Source of the DNA: Listeria grandensis FSL F6-0971
GTDB taxonomy: Bacteria; Bacillota; Bacilli; Lactobacillales; Listeriaceae
DNA: 62,857 bases
Reading direction: 5' to 3'
Assembly: GCF_000525835.1 (NCBI RefSeq)
Contig: NZ_AODD01000019.1
Span: 1 to 62,857 of the forward strand
Under the pieces are notes generated by a model, which saw nothing but the letters and a program-made list of their open reading frames with translations, made no database searches and had not been told where the DNA came from. The position numbers and the translations under genes are program-made. How positions within the stretch are numbered: position 1 is the first letter of the stretch; each line of letters opens with the position of its first letter. This document shows positions 16,647-26,286 of the stretch, piece by piece.

Positions 16647-19600
16647 ATGAACAACATTAAAAAGGTATTAGTTGCCAATCGTGGCGAGATCGCGATTCGC
16701 GTACTTCGGGCGTGTACGGAACTAAACATTAAGACAGTGGCGATTTATTCGCAAGAGGACACGGCGGCGTTTCACCGTTATAAGGCGGATGAGGCTTACC
16801 TCGTAGGGGAAGGGAAAAAACCGATCGACGCGTATCTGGATATCGATAATATTATCGAGATTGCCAAGATCGCCAATGTTGACGCTATTCACCCGGGTTA
16901 TGGCTTTTTGTCGGAAAATATTGACTTTGCCAAACGCTGTGAAAAAGAAGGCATCATTTTTGTAGGACCTAAATCGAAACACCTAGATATGTTCGGTGAC
17001 AAAATTAAAGCAAAAGAACAAGCTTTACTCGCCGATATCCCGGTTATTCCAGGGAGTAATGGACCTGTAGCAAACGCGGAAGAAGTAGCTGCATTCGGAG
17101 AAAAACATGGTTATCCGTTAATGGTTAAGGCTTCACTCGGCGGTGGTGGACGTGGGATGCGTGTCGTTCAAGGCCCGGCAGACGTGAAGGACGCATTTGA
17201 GCGCGCTGGATCAGAAGCTAAAGCGGCTTTTGGTAATGATGAGGTGTACGTTGAGAAATGTGTCGTTAATCCAAAACATATCGAAGTACAAATTCTGGGC
17301 GATTCACACGGCAATATCGTGCATTTATTTGAACGTGATTGCTCCGTGCAACGCCGTCACCAGAAAGTTGTGGAAGTAGCGCCATGTAACGCGATTACAT
17401 CGGATTTGCGCGAACGTATTTGTGATGCTGCTGTGAAATTGATGAAGAACGTGGATTATTTGAACGCTGGAACGGTCGAGTTTTTAGTTGCTGGCGAAGA
17501 GTTTTATTTCATCGAAGTAAATCCGCGTGTTCAAGTGGAGCATACCATTACAGAGATGATTACAGGGATTGATATTGTGCAATCGCAGCTGTTTATCGCT
17601 GATGGTTCTTCGATGCATGATCAACTCGTGGGAATTCCGCAACAAGAAGATATCCGGATTAATGGTTCGGCGATTCAGTGCCGGATTACGACGGAAGATC
17701 CTTTGAACAACTTTATGCCAGATACTGGTCGTATTAATACATACCGCTCAACGGGTGGTTTTGGGGTGCGTCTTGATGCTGGGAATGGTTTCCAAGGTAC
17801 GGTCGTGACGCCGTTTTACGATTCCTTACTTGTAAAATTATGTACGTGGGGCATGACATTTGAACAAGCGTGTCGCAAAATGATTCGTAACTTGATTGAG
17901 TTCCGGATTCGTGGCGTGAAAACGAATATTCCGTTCTTGCTAAACGTGGTACAACATCCTGATTTCATTAGTGGAAACTATAATACATCGTTTATCGATT
18001 CGACGCCCGAATTATTTGATTTCCCGAAAGTGCGTGACCGTGGTACGAAGACGCTTCGCTACATCAGTAACGTGACGGTGAATGGCTTCCCAGGCATTAA
18101 ACACCGCGAGAAGTTGGTCTATGATGATCTGCGTATTCCAAAGATTCCTTTCGACGCAAAAATCGAACCAGGAACAAAACAAATTTTGGACGCAAAAGGT
18201 CCTGCGGGAATTGTGGAATGGGTCAAAGCGCAACAAGAGGTATTGCTAACCGATACGACATTGCGTGATGCGCATCAATCGTTACTTGCGACGCGAGTTC
18301 GTTCGAAAGACATTTTCCAAATCGCTGATCCGATGGCGCATTTATTGCCGAACATGTTCTCGTTTGAAATGTGGGGCGGTGCAACGTTTGATACGGCTTA
18401 CCGGTTCTTGAATGAAGATCCGTGGGTGCGTCTGGAAACGTTGCGTAAACAAATTCCGAACGTGATGTTCCAAATGTTGTTACGCGGCGCGAATGCTGTT
18501 GGCTACAAGAACTATCCGGATAATGTGATTCGCGAGTTCGTGAAGCAATCTGCACAAAGCGGTGTCGATGTGTTCCGTATTTTCGATAGCTTGAACTGGT
18601 TGAAAGGCATGGAAGTGTCGATTGAAGCCGTTCGTGATGCTGGTAAAGTCGTGGAAGCAGCAATTTGTTACACGGGCGATATCGAGGATGCAACACGTAC
18701 GAAATATAATGTAGATTACTATAAAGATATGGCGAAAGAGCTTGTCGCGCAAGGTACGGATATCTTGGCGATTAAAGATATGGCCGGACTTTTAAAACCG
18801 CAAGCGGCGTACCGTCTTGTGAGCGAACTAAAAGACACTGTCGATGTGCCGATTCACTTGCACACGCATGACACGAGTGGTAACGGGATTTATACGTATG
18901 CCGCGGCGGTTAGTGCGGGCGTGGATATCGTCGATGTATCTTCCAGCGCGATGAGTGGCGCGACGTCTCAACCGAGCATGACAGGCCTTTACTACGGTCT
19001 TGAAAACGGGAAACGTCAAGCGATTCTTAATGCGCATGATTCGCAAATCATCAATCATTATTGGGAAGATGTTCGTAAATACTACAAAGATTTTGATAAT
19101 GCGCTGAATTCCCCACAAACGGAGGTTTACACGCACGAAATGCCGGGTGGTCAATATACGAACTTACAACAGCAAGCCAAGGCAGTGGCTTAGGTGATCG
19201 TTGGGATGAAGTGAAAGGAACTTACGCGGTCGTGAACGAAATGTTTGGCGATATCGTGAAAGTAACCCCATCCTCGAAAGTGGTTGGTGACATGGCGCTC
19301 TTCATGGTGCAAAATGACCTTTCGGAGCAAGATGTGTATGATAAAGGAGAGACGCTCGACTTCCCAGATTCGATCATTGAATTCTTTATGGGCGAGATTG
19401 GTCAACCGTATGGTGGATTCCCAGAGAAGCTACAAAAAATCGTCTTGAAAGGTCGTACGCCTTTGACAGAGCGTCCCGGAGCTTTGATGGAGCCAGTTGA
19501 TTTTGAAGCAGTTCGCGCCGAGCTTGCTGAGAAAATGACGACGGGAGAGCCGACAGATCACGATGTTATGTCTTATATTCTGTATCCGAAAGTGTTCCTT

Positions 19601-20089
19601 GACTACTTGACGATGATTGAGAAATATGGTGACGTGACGGTACTTGATACGCCGACTTTCTTTAAAGGCATGCGCTTAGGCGAGACGGTTGAAGTAGAGC
19701 TTGAAAAAGGTAAAACGCTAATCATCAAGTTAAACTCGATCGGTGAGCCAATTGCAGACGGCACGCGTGTTATTTACTTCGAATTGAATGGTCAGCCACG
19801 CGAAATCTCCGTGCAAGACTTTAACGTTCAATCGACTGTTGTGACGCGTCGCAAGATTGATACAACAAATCCAGAACATGTAGGTGCAACAATGACCGGT
19901 TCGGTAATCAAGATTGTTGCTGAAAAAGGCCAAGAAGTGAAAAAAGGCGATCCACTCCTAATTACAGAAGCAATGAAGATGGAGACAACGATCCAAGCCC
20001 CATTCGACGGCAAAGTCAATGCGATTTTTGTCACAGATGGCGATGTGATCGAGTCAGCGGACCTTCTTATGGAAGTTGGGCGTGTCTAA
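16647..20089 (+). CDS. pycA: Pyruvate carboxylase, split by a one-base deletion
   Basis: Read as one gene this gives 1147 aa, the family's normal length. It has a biotin carboxylase domain with an ATP-grasp loop (KASLGGGGRGMR), a carboxyltransferase domain starting at TDTTLRDAHQSLLATR (~535) and a C-terminal biotin carrier domain with EAMKMET; the biotinylated Lys codon is at 19976-19978. It converts pyruvate, CO2 and ATP to oxaloacetate and feeds the incomplete TCA cycle of Listeria. In this sequence the frame stops at TAG 19191-19193. Inserting one G at GTGGCTTAG (~19188) restores AVGLGDRWDEVKG and joins both parts without a gap. All motifs are intact and the gene is central to metabolism, so I take this as a sequence error. 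Confidence 0.93.
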
Positions 20090-20105
20090 CACATAGAACG
20101 GAGGA

Positions 20106-20137
20106 AGAGTCGGGATATCCAAACGCCCGACTTTTTC
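20106..20137 (+). terminator. Terminator of pycA
   Basis: AGTCGGG (20108-20114) pairs with CCCGACT (20126-20132), followed by TTTTCC. Confidence 0.85.
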
Positions 20138-20160
20138 CATTTTGAAAAGGGGAACCAAAA

Positions 20161-21053
20161 ATGAATTTTAAAAAAAATAATGGCTGGTCTAAGCTTAGCT
20201 TTCCTTCTTGTCTTAGCCGGTTGTGGTGCGCAAACTACGTCTGAGAAAGCGGCGCAAAAACCAGAATACATAGCAACGGACGCGACTGGGGCTAAAATGG
20301 AGCTCAGCGTGAAACCGAAAAAAAATTGTTTCGCTTATCCCAAGCAACACCGAAATTCTGTACCGTCTTGGGCTCGGAGATAAAGTTATTGGCGTTACGT
20401 CGAGCGATGATTATCCGTCCGCTGTCAAAAAACTACCTGTCGTTGCGACAACAGAGATTAATGTGGAGAAAATCATCAGCATGAAACCCGACCTAGTTCT
20501 TGGCCATGCCTCGATGATGAGCTATAACAAAGACGCCTATGATCAAATCAAAAAAGCAAACATTCCAGTATTCGTTGTATCGGATGCACAAACTTTCGAC
20601 GCGGCCTATAAAACGTTCACGCAAATTGGTGACCTCACAGGAACGAGGAAAGAAGCAGACGAACTGGTCGCGTCGATGCAAGCGGCTAACAAGGTAGAGG
20701 AACGCGCGAGGAAAGTGAAAGCGAAAGTCTGGCTAGAAATCAGTCCAGATCTATACACAGCAGGCCAAGATACCTTCATTAACGAAATGTTGACCAATAT
20801 TCAGGCTAAAAACATCGTCACTGAAAAAGGCTACCCACAATATAGCGAGGAACAAGTCATTAAAGCTGCCCCCGATGTTATTATTACGATCTATCCCAAT
20901 GCCAAACAAGAAATTGCGAAACGATCGGCTTGGAAAAACATCCCTGCTGTCAAAAATAATCGCATCTACGACATCGATCCATCTATCGTGAGTCGACCAG
21001 GACCGCGTTTGATAGAAGGACAAGAAGCACTTTTCAAAGCAATTTATCCGTAA
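20161..21053 (+). CDS. Iron-siderophore/cobalamin-type ABC binding lipoprotein, frame broken twice
   Basis: The full product would be 296 aa: MNFKKIMAGLSLAFLLVLAG followed by the lipobox Cys, then a periplasmic-binding-protein fold of the FhuD/BtuF type (IVSLIPSNTEILYRLGLGDK ... KPDLVLGHASM ... ISPDLYTAGQDTFINEML). Frame is lost at two 8-A runs, 20170-20177 (inside the signal peptide) and 20318-20325 (before IVSLIPS). In both places 7 A restores the expected protein. Such proteins bind ferric siderophores, haem or cobalamin outside the cell for a BtuCD-like importer. No permease or ATPase gene is adjacent. Either sequence error or slippage-prone tracts explains the breaks. Confidence 0.8.
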
Positions 21054-21084
21054 AATTCGAGCAAAAATAAAGATCTTACTTTAC

Positions 21085-21128
21085 AAACGCCTACTTTTGA
21101 GGTAATTTAACATAAGGTGGGTTTTTAT
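21085..21128 (+). terminator. Possible weak terminator after the binding protein
   Basis: AAACGCCTACTT can pair imperfectly with AAGGTGGGTTT, followed by TTATTTTTT. The imperfect stem makes this tentative. Confidence 0.35.
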
Positions 21129-21347
21129 TTTTTAAGAAGACTCACTAGAAATACGAAGAAACTGACTTACATTTACGGAAGAATCGACTAAACAGCAACG
21201 ACAGATATGCAACATAGAAATGCGTAAACGACATCATTATGTGACTTTTTCTAGAGCGAAAGGGTGGAGCCTATACGATATAGAGCAAGTGATTTTCGGT
21301 TACGGAAAGTAGATAACCGCATTATTATTCCGGAAAGAAGTGTTTTT

Positions 21348-22154
21348 GTGAAACAAGTATTAGAAGTCCTAAAAGAACAATTTAAGTACGCGCCAATGAT
21401 TTTTCGAATTGCGCGTTATGAAGATAAAGCCACTTACCAAAGCCATTATTTAGGCCTTGCGTGGCAAATATTAAATCCATTAATTCAAGTTGCGATTTAC
21501 TACTTTGTATTTGGATTCGCGATGCGCGGTAAATCAGGCGTGGAAGGTGCAAGCTATATCGAATGGATGCTAGCCGGTATCATTCCATGGTTCTTTATCA
21601 GCGCGATTATCCTGCAGGGAGCAAATAGCATTTTCAATAAAATACACTTGGTTTCCAAAATGAAGTTCCCGATGAGCGTCATGCCAAGTATCACAATCGT
21701 ATCCAATCTTACTAGCTATGTCACCATGATGATCATCTTTTTTGCCTTGCTTTTCGTAAAAGGAGCACCCGTTTCGATGTATTGGGCTCAATTTTTCTAT
21801 TATTTCGTGGCGATGATTGCGTTTCTTTTCAGCGTCACGTTACTAAATGCAACGATCAGCGTACTCGTTCGTGATTATTACGTGATGCTACAGTCCGTCA
21901 TGCGCGTCCTTTTCTACGTTTCCGGCGTTGTTTGGAATTTAAACACAATGCTTCCAGTTTGGGTTGTAGACCTTTTGAAGCTAAACCCAATCGTTTATAT
22001 TTTGAACGGTTTTCGAGATAGTTTTGTCGGGCATAAAGGCTTTTGGCAAGAACCGTCCTACACGGTCTACTTCTGGCTGATCACGCTCGTCTGTCTGTAC
22101 GTAGGATCCGTATTACACATGAAATTCCGCGAACGTTTCGTGGATTATTTATAG
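21348..22154 (+). CDS. tagG: Teichoic acid ABC exporter permease TagG
   Basis: 268 aa from GTG 21348, about 10 bases after GGAAAGAAG. The open frame extends to a GTG at 21264, but the added residues look non-coding. ABC-2 type permease with about six helices and the conserved start region YKATYQSHYLGLAWQILNPL-like (here DKATYQSHYLGLAWQ). With TagH it flips finished undecaprenyl-linked wall teichoic acid to the outer face of the membrane. tagH follows by 13 bases. The 294-base gap before it holds only the weak terminator and an AT-rich stretch. Confidence 0.92.
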   Translation: MKQVLEVLKEQFKYAPMIFRIARYEDKATYQSHYLGLAWQILNPLIQVAIYYFVFGFAMRGKSGVEGASYIEWMLAGIIPWFFISAIILQGANSIFNKIHLVSKMKFPMSVMPSITIVSNLTSYVTMMIIFFALLFVKGAPVSMYWAQFFYYFVAMIAFLFSVTLLNATISVLVRDYYVMLQSVMRVLFYVSGVVWNLNTMLPVWVVDLLKLNPIVYILNGFRDSFVGHKGFWQEPSYTVYFWLITLVCLYVGSVLHMKFRERFVDYL

Positions 22155-22167
22155 GAGGTAAGGACAA

Positions 22168-23187
22168 ATGGCAAAAAATATCAAAGTAGCGTTCAAACAT
22201 GTGTCCAAAGAATATGACCTCTACCAAAATAAATCCGACAAAATCAAAGGCCTATTCTTGCCTAAAAACAAGCAACGACAATCTTTCTGGGCACTGCGCG
22301 ACGTCAATTTCAACATTCACGACGGCGAAACAGTTGGGCTAATTGGGATTAACGGTTCTGGAAAATCAACCATTTCGAACATCATGTCCGGCGTTATCCC
22401 ACCAACCCAAGGCGAGGTTGTCATCAACGGTGAAACCTCGCTAATCGCGATCGCAGTCGGCTTAAAAGGCCCGCTCACCGGTTACGAGAACGTCCGCTTA
22501 AAACTGCTTATGCACGGCTTAAAAACGTCCGAAATTGATGCCTTGATGCCAAGTATTATCGATTTTGCAGACATTGGCGACTTCATGAACCAACCGATCA
22601 AAAATTACTCTAGCGGGATGCGTTCCCGTCTAGGTTTTGCGATTTCAGTTCACACCGACCCCGATATTCTGGTTATTGACGAAGCACTATCCGTAGGTGA
22701 CCAAACATTTTACAAGAAATGCGTGGACAAGATTACTGAATTCAAAGAAGCCGGCCGTACGATCGTGTTCGTCAGCCATTCACTCGGACAAATGAAGAGT
22801 TTGTGTGATCGGATTATCTGGATGCATTACGGTCAAATCCGCGAAATGGGAGAAGCCCAAGAAGTAGCCGACAAATACGACGAGTTCGTACGCTGGTTCA
22901 ACGGCCAATCCAAATCCTACAAAAAAGAATACCAGGACGACTTCAAACGCAAACAGAAACGTCCACAGAAGGTGATCTATCCGAATCCAAGCGCTAACAA
23001 ATACAAACTCAGCTGGTTCGATAAGATCGCGTTGACGGTGCTCATTGCGCTGGCGATATTCTTTGGATATTGCGTTGGAACGGGGCAATCGGTGCTGGGG
23101 ATGTTCAAGGCGAGCGATGATGGACATCCAGCGGTGACACAAACCGTCAAAAGCACAGAACTAGGAAAGACCAAACAACTTTATTAG
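22168..23187 (+). CDS. tagH: Teichoic acid ABC exporter ATPase TagH
   Basis: 339 aa behind AGGAGG. Walker A is GINGSGKST (60-68), the ABC signature is [10 protein letters not shown], and Walker B is [12 protein letters not shown]. After the ATPase (~250 residues) come a basic linker and one membrane helix (~290-310, [19 protein letters not shown]), then a short extracellular tail. This extra C-terminal part is typical of Gram-positive TagH. Energises the TagG channel; expected to be essential where late teichoic acid steps are active. Confidence 0.94.
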   Translation: MAKNIKVAFKHVSKEYDLYQNKSDKIKGLFLPKNKQRQSFWALRDVNFNIHDGETVGLIGINGSGKSTISNIMSGVIPPTQGEVVINGETSLIAIAVGLKGPLTGYENVRLKLLMHGLKTSEIDALMPSIIDFADIGDFMNQPIKNYSSGMRSRLGFAISVHTDPDILVIDEALSVGDQTFYKKCVDKITEFKEAGRTIVFVSHSLGQMKSLCDRIIWMHYGQIREMGEAQEVADKYDEFVRWFNGQSKSYKKEYQDDFKRKQKRPQKVIYPNPSANKYKLSWFDKIALTVLIALAIFFGYCVGTGQSVLGMFKASDDGHPAVTQTVKSTELGKTKQLY

Positions 23188-23209
23188 TTTGTGAAGAAAT
23201 AGTATAATG

Positions 23210-23237
23210 AAAGCAGGCAGCTCATGTCTGCTTTTTA
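23210..23237 (+). terminator. Terminator of tagGH
   Basis: AAAGCAG (23210-23216) pairs with CTGCTTT (23228-23234), then TTA. A TATAAT at 23203-23208 abuts it, so the next gene's promoter may overlap. Confidence 0.7.
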
Positions 23238-23265
23238 TATAGGAAAGGATTGTGAACAAAACGAG

Positions 23266-24106
23266 ATGAGAACAATTGCGATACTAGGCAGTTCTGCTAC
23301 CAGACATAATTTCAATACCATTTTCAACGCAAACTATAAAAAGAAATTTGAATGCGTACTTATGCAAAATCAAAGCTCGATTATCTCGATGGCTTCTACA
23401 AAACGATCAAATCCAGTGATCAAAGAAGATGGGTTCAATAAATATGACGAAGAATCCGTTTCGACCGATTTCACAAAAACTTTTTTTTAACGACCTGGCC
23501 GAAGTACAACCAGATACAATCATCATTGACTTATTCGCCGATGCCCATTTTGGCGTTATAGAAGTAGAGCCCGGCGAATACATCACGGATAACCGCTGGA
23601 AACTTTGGCGGACCACTTACTATAAGAATGAATTAAAGGATAAAGCCCCGAAACTAACGATTGATACAGATAAAGAGAAGTATCTTGAAGTATTCAAAAA
23701 ATCTTGGGATACAGTACTGAAAAAGTTAAAAGAAGCAGCGCCAAAGAGCAAAATAGTGCTTCATGAAATTCAGAATGTAAAAGAATATTATAACTTTGAT
23801 GATAAGAAATATAACCTGATCAATTCAGGGAAAGTCATGAAAATAGATACCGACTTGTATAACCAAACACTTCAAGAAATGCATGCTTATATAGAAGCGA
23901 GCGATAGTTCTATTGAAGTTATCAATCTGTTTGCAGGTCGTGAGCTGTATTTAAGCTTTGATGAACATCCATGGGGTCTATTTTATGTACACTACACAAT
24001 GGATTATTACGTCTCGTTTCTAGACCAACTCATTGCTATTGAGAAAAAAGAAAATTGGATGGACCATATCAAACGCAAGAATTATCGCAGAACAGCAATT
24101 AAATAA
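23266..24106 (+). CDS. DUF6270-like protein, frame broken at an 8-T run
   Basis: Read across the break it is 279 aa from ATG 23266 (MRTIAILGSSATRHNFN...). The first frame ends in TAA right after the T-run at 23481-23488; with 7 T the sense continues as FTKTFFNDLAEVQPDTIIID and on to the end. The N-terminal AILGSS and a late DEHPW block recall SGNH-type hydrolases. I recognise it as DUF6270-like, a family often found in surface-polysaccharide gene clusters, but this is from memory. Its place directly after tagGH suggests modification of an envelope polymer, possibly acyl transfer or removal. Inference only. Confidence 0.65.
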
Positions 24107-24341
24107 CAATGAAACATCTGAGCCAAGTCTTTTCTCAAGATTTTTTTTGTCATGTTTAAAATAGGGACGGGGACTGGCTACATGGATATTTCGTTTAGGT
24201 GACAATTAATAAATATTTTAAATAATTTTACTAAATCAGGGAGGTTGAAGCCAATATTATTTGGCAGGGTGATTGATTTCCTGGTATAAAATATGTAGGT
24301 TATAGTACGACTACATTAAAATTTTGAAGGAGGAATTAGTA

Positions 24342-24464
24342 GTGCTTTTTCCCATATTTGATTGGACTGATACTCTATGGGGAATACTTGGCCCGTTAAT
24401 TTTTCTGCTCTTGCTAACAGGTGTAATTCAATACGTAAGACAAAACTATAGAAATAAGCATTAA
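24342..24464 (+). CDS. 40-aa single-span membrane protein
   Basis: GTG start exactly 8 bases after GAAGGAGG. The peptide has an acidic aromatic N-terminus (FPIFDWTDTLWG), one hydrophobic helix (ILGPLIFLLLLTGVIQYV) and a basic tail (RQNYRNKH), the layout of a small inner-membrane protein. No family recognised. With the next small gene it fills the ~780-base gap between the DUF6270 gene and the glycosyltransferase; the pair ends at a strong terminator. It could be a membrane regulator, a toxin of a type I system or an accessory subunit. Confidence 0.5.
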   Translation: MLFPIFDWTDTLWGILGPLIFLLLLTGVIQYVRQNYRNKH

Positions 24465-24541
24465 TCAATAATGCTGGACCTGCTTATCGTTAGTTCGTAT
24501 TTGAGAGTAGTATTATATTAATGGGCAGAGGAGTGCTTGCT

Positions 24542-24697
24542 TTGTCAGGTATAGATTTGTATTTACAAATTGGAATCCCGCTGATTATTGCGTTTAAAGT
24601 ATTAGTGATCGCTGCTGTAGTATATGGCTTGTTTCCACTAAGAAAAATCGCTAACAAACAGCAACTGGTTAGGAGGTCCATCGATGCAATATCGTAA
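24542..24697 (+). CDS. 51-aa single-span membrane protein
   Basis: TTG start at 24542 preceded by AGAGGAG (9 bases); an in-frame ATG at 24521 would add seven residues but has no ribosome-binding site. One long hydrophobic segment (IGIPLIIAFKVLVIAAVVYG) and a strongly basic C-terminus (LRKIANKQQLVRRS). No family recognised. A perfect AGGAGG followed 7 bases later by ATG (24684) lies in its 3' end in another frame but opens only 11 codons, so the downstream gene may have been lost. A clear terminator follows. Confidence 0.4.
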   Translation: MSGIDLYLQIGIPLIIAFKVLVIAAVVYGLFPLRKIANKQQLVRRSIDAIS

Positions 24698-24737
24698 AAT
24701 GATAAATATTCATAATTGAACTCGCTGAATTTAAATA

Positions 24738-24777
24738 GAAATGACCTAGGATCGCTCAGCTTCTAGGTCATTTTTTT
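24738..24777 (+). terminator. Terminator after the small membrane genes
   Basis: AAATGACCTAG (24739-24749) pairs perfectly with CTAGGTCATTT (24763-24773), then TTTT. Confidence 0.92.
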
Positions 24778-24888
24778 GCATCCAATCCCATTTTCCACCA
24801 CACTTATTCAGGACTTTCCTTTTGCCTGCAAATCTTTTCTGTTATAATGATTAAGTATGTAAAAAAAACAATGAGGATGTAGAAAAAT

Positions 24889-25836
24889 ATGAAATTATTA
24901 ACAATTTCGGTACCTGCTTACAATGAAAGCGAGGTATTGCCACATTTATACGATCGTATTAAGGAAGTGATGGCGACCGTTTCGGATCGTTATGATTACG
25001 AGCTTTTGTTCATCAATGATGGTAGTTCGGATAGTTCGGTTCAAATTATGAAAGAGTTGCGTGCCAAGGATTCTCGGGTTTCTTACGTAGATCTTGCTCG
25101 TAATTATGGGAAAGAAATCGCGATGGCTGCGGGGTTTGATTACGCAAAGGGTGATGCGATGGTCACAATGGACGCTGATTTACAACATCCGCCAGAGTTA
25201 ATCCCTGAAATGTTACTGCTATGGGAACAGGGCTATGAGGATATTTACGCGAAAAGGAAAATTCGTGAAGGGGAAACATGGCTGAAAAAGTACACCTCCA
25301 AGAAATACTATCAATTGCTACAAAAAATGTCGAAAACGCCAGTGCTTCCAGATGCTGGTGATTTCCGCTTACTTGACCGCCGTTGCATCGACGCGCTTAA
25401 AAAGTTACGGGAAACACAACGTTATTCCAAAGGCCTTTACAGTTGGATGGGATTCAAGAAAGTAGAAATTGAATTTGATGCAGCGCCACGCCTTGCCGGA
25501 GAAACAAAATGGAATTATGGTTCGTTGTTCAATCTTGCTTTAGAAGGAATGACATCATTCACCACCACGCCACTCAAAATCTCCTCCATCTTAGGATTTG
25601 TCGTGTCGATTGCTGCTTTTATTTATATGATATACATATTCATCGCAACGCTTGTAACGGGGAATGCCGTCGAAGGTTTTCCAACGCTGATGATTGTTAT
25701 TTTATTCTTAGGTGGAATTCAGTTGATTTCAATCGGGATTATCGGGGAATATTTAGGTCGGATTTTTAATGAAGTGAAAGGTCGTCCGCTTTATTTCGTA
25801 GAAGAATACAACGATGAGAGAGAGCAGATAAAATGA
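24889..25836 (+). CDS. GtrB/Dpm1-like polyprenyl-phosphate glycosyltransferase
   Basis: 315 aa. GT2 domain with the usual motifs ISVPAYNES, FINDGSSDSS and TMDADLQHPPE (metal-binding DxD), then two C-terminal membrane helices, as in the GtrB/CsbB/YkoT group. These enzymes load a sugar from a nucleotide donor onto undecaprenyl phosphate at the inner face. Its stop overlaps the start of the GtrA-like flippase gene, and a polytopic membrane transferase follows. This matches the three-component glycosylation systems that decorate teichoic acids in Listeria. Confidence 0.9.
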   Translation: MKLLTISVPAYNESEVLPHLYDRIKEVMATVSDRYDYELLFINDGSSDSSVQIMKELRAKDSRVSYVDLARNYGKEIAMAAGFDYAKGDAMVTMDADLQHPPELIPEMLLLWEQGYEDIYAKRKIREGETWLKKYTSKKYYQLLQKMSKTPVLPDAGDFRLLDRRCIDALKKLRETQRYSKGLYSWMGFKKVEIEFDAAPRLAGETKWNYGSLFNLALEGMTSFTTTPLKISSILGFVVSIAAFIYMIYIFIATLVTGNAVEGFPTLMIVILFLGGIQLISIGIIGEYLGRIFNEVKGRPLYFVEEYNDEREQIK

Positions 25837-26270
25837 CAAAAATAAAAGATTTAATCGCTAATTTCAGAAAAGAACATGCCAATTTGTACAGCATTATCAT
25901 GTATATTATCATGGGTGGTTTTACGACTGTTGTAAACATTGTGTCATTCTGGCTATGTAATTCCGTTCTAGGAATTGACTACGTTACTTCGAATACGATT
26001 TCTTGGATCGCGTCTGTAATTTTTGCTTATGTAACGAATAAACGCTACGTATTTGAAAGTTACACACCGACCTGGAAAGACCGTGTGCGCGAAGCCTCGT
26101 CGTTCTTTGGTTTCCGTTTTTTGACGTATTTGGTCGATTTGGCAGTCATGGTAATACTGATCAGTGGTTTAGGAACGAATGCGCTGATAGCAAAGATTTT
26201 GACAAATGTCATTGTGCTCGTGTTGAACTATGTATTTAGTAAATGGATAATATTTAAAATTAGGAATTAA
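25833..26270 (+). CDS. GtrA/GtcA-like flippase
   Basis: 145 aa with four membrane helices of the GtrA family (IMYIIMGGFTTVVNIVSFWL; SNTISWIASVIFAYVTNKRY VF). It overlaps the upstream glycosyltransferase by four bases (ATGA), so the two are coupled. GtrA proteins are thought to flip undecaprenyl-phosphate-sugar across the membrane; in L. monocytogenes GtcA is needed for teichoic acid glycosylation. It is the second component of the set. Confidence 0.9.
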   Translation: MTKIKDLIANFRKEHANLYSIIMYIIMGGFTTVVNIVSFWLCNSVLGIDYVTSNTISWIASVIFAYVTNKRYVFESYTPTWKDRVREASSFFGFRFLTYLVDLAVMVILISGLGTNALIAKILTNVIVLVLNYVFSKWIIFKIRN

Positions 26271-26286
26271 AAAAGGTAGGTTAATT

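Noticed and set aside
18223-18696. 157-codon minus-strand frame inside pycA
   Set aside because: It lies fully inside the carboxyltransferase coding region, has no ribosome-binding site, and its composition is that of a reverse-strand shadow.
19185-19215. Programmed frameshift in pycA
   Set aside because: No slippery heptamer or stimulatory structure at the site. A missing G explains the break, and pyruvate carboxylase is not known to use frameshifting.
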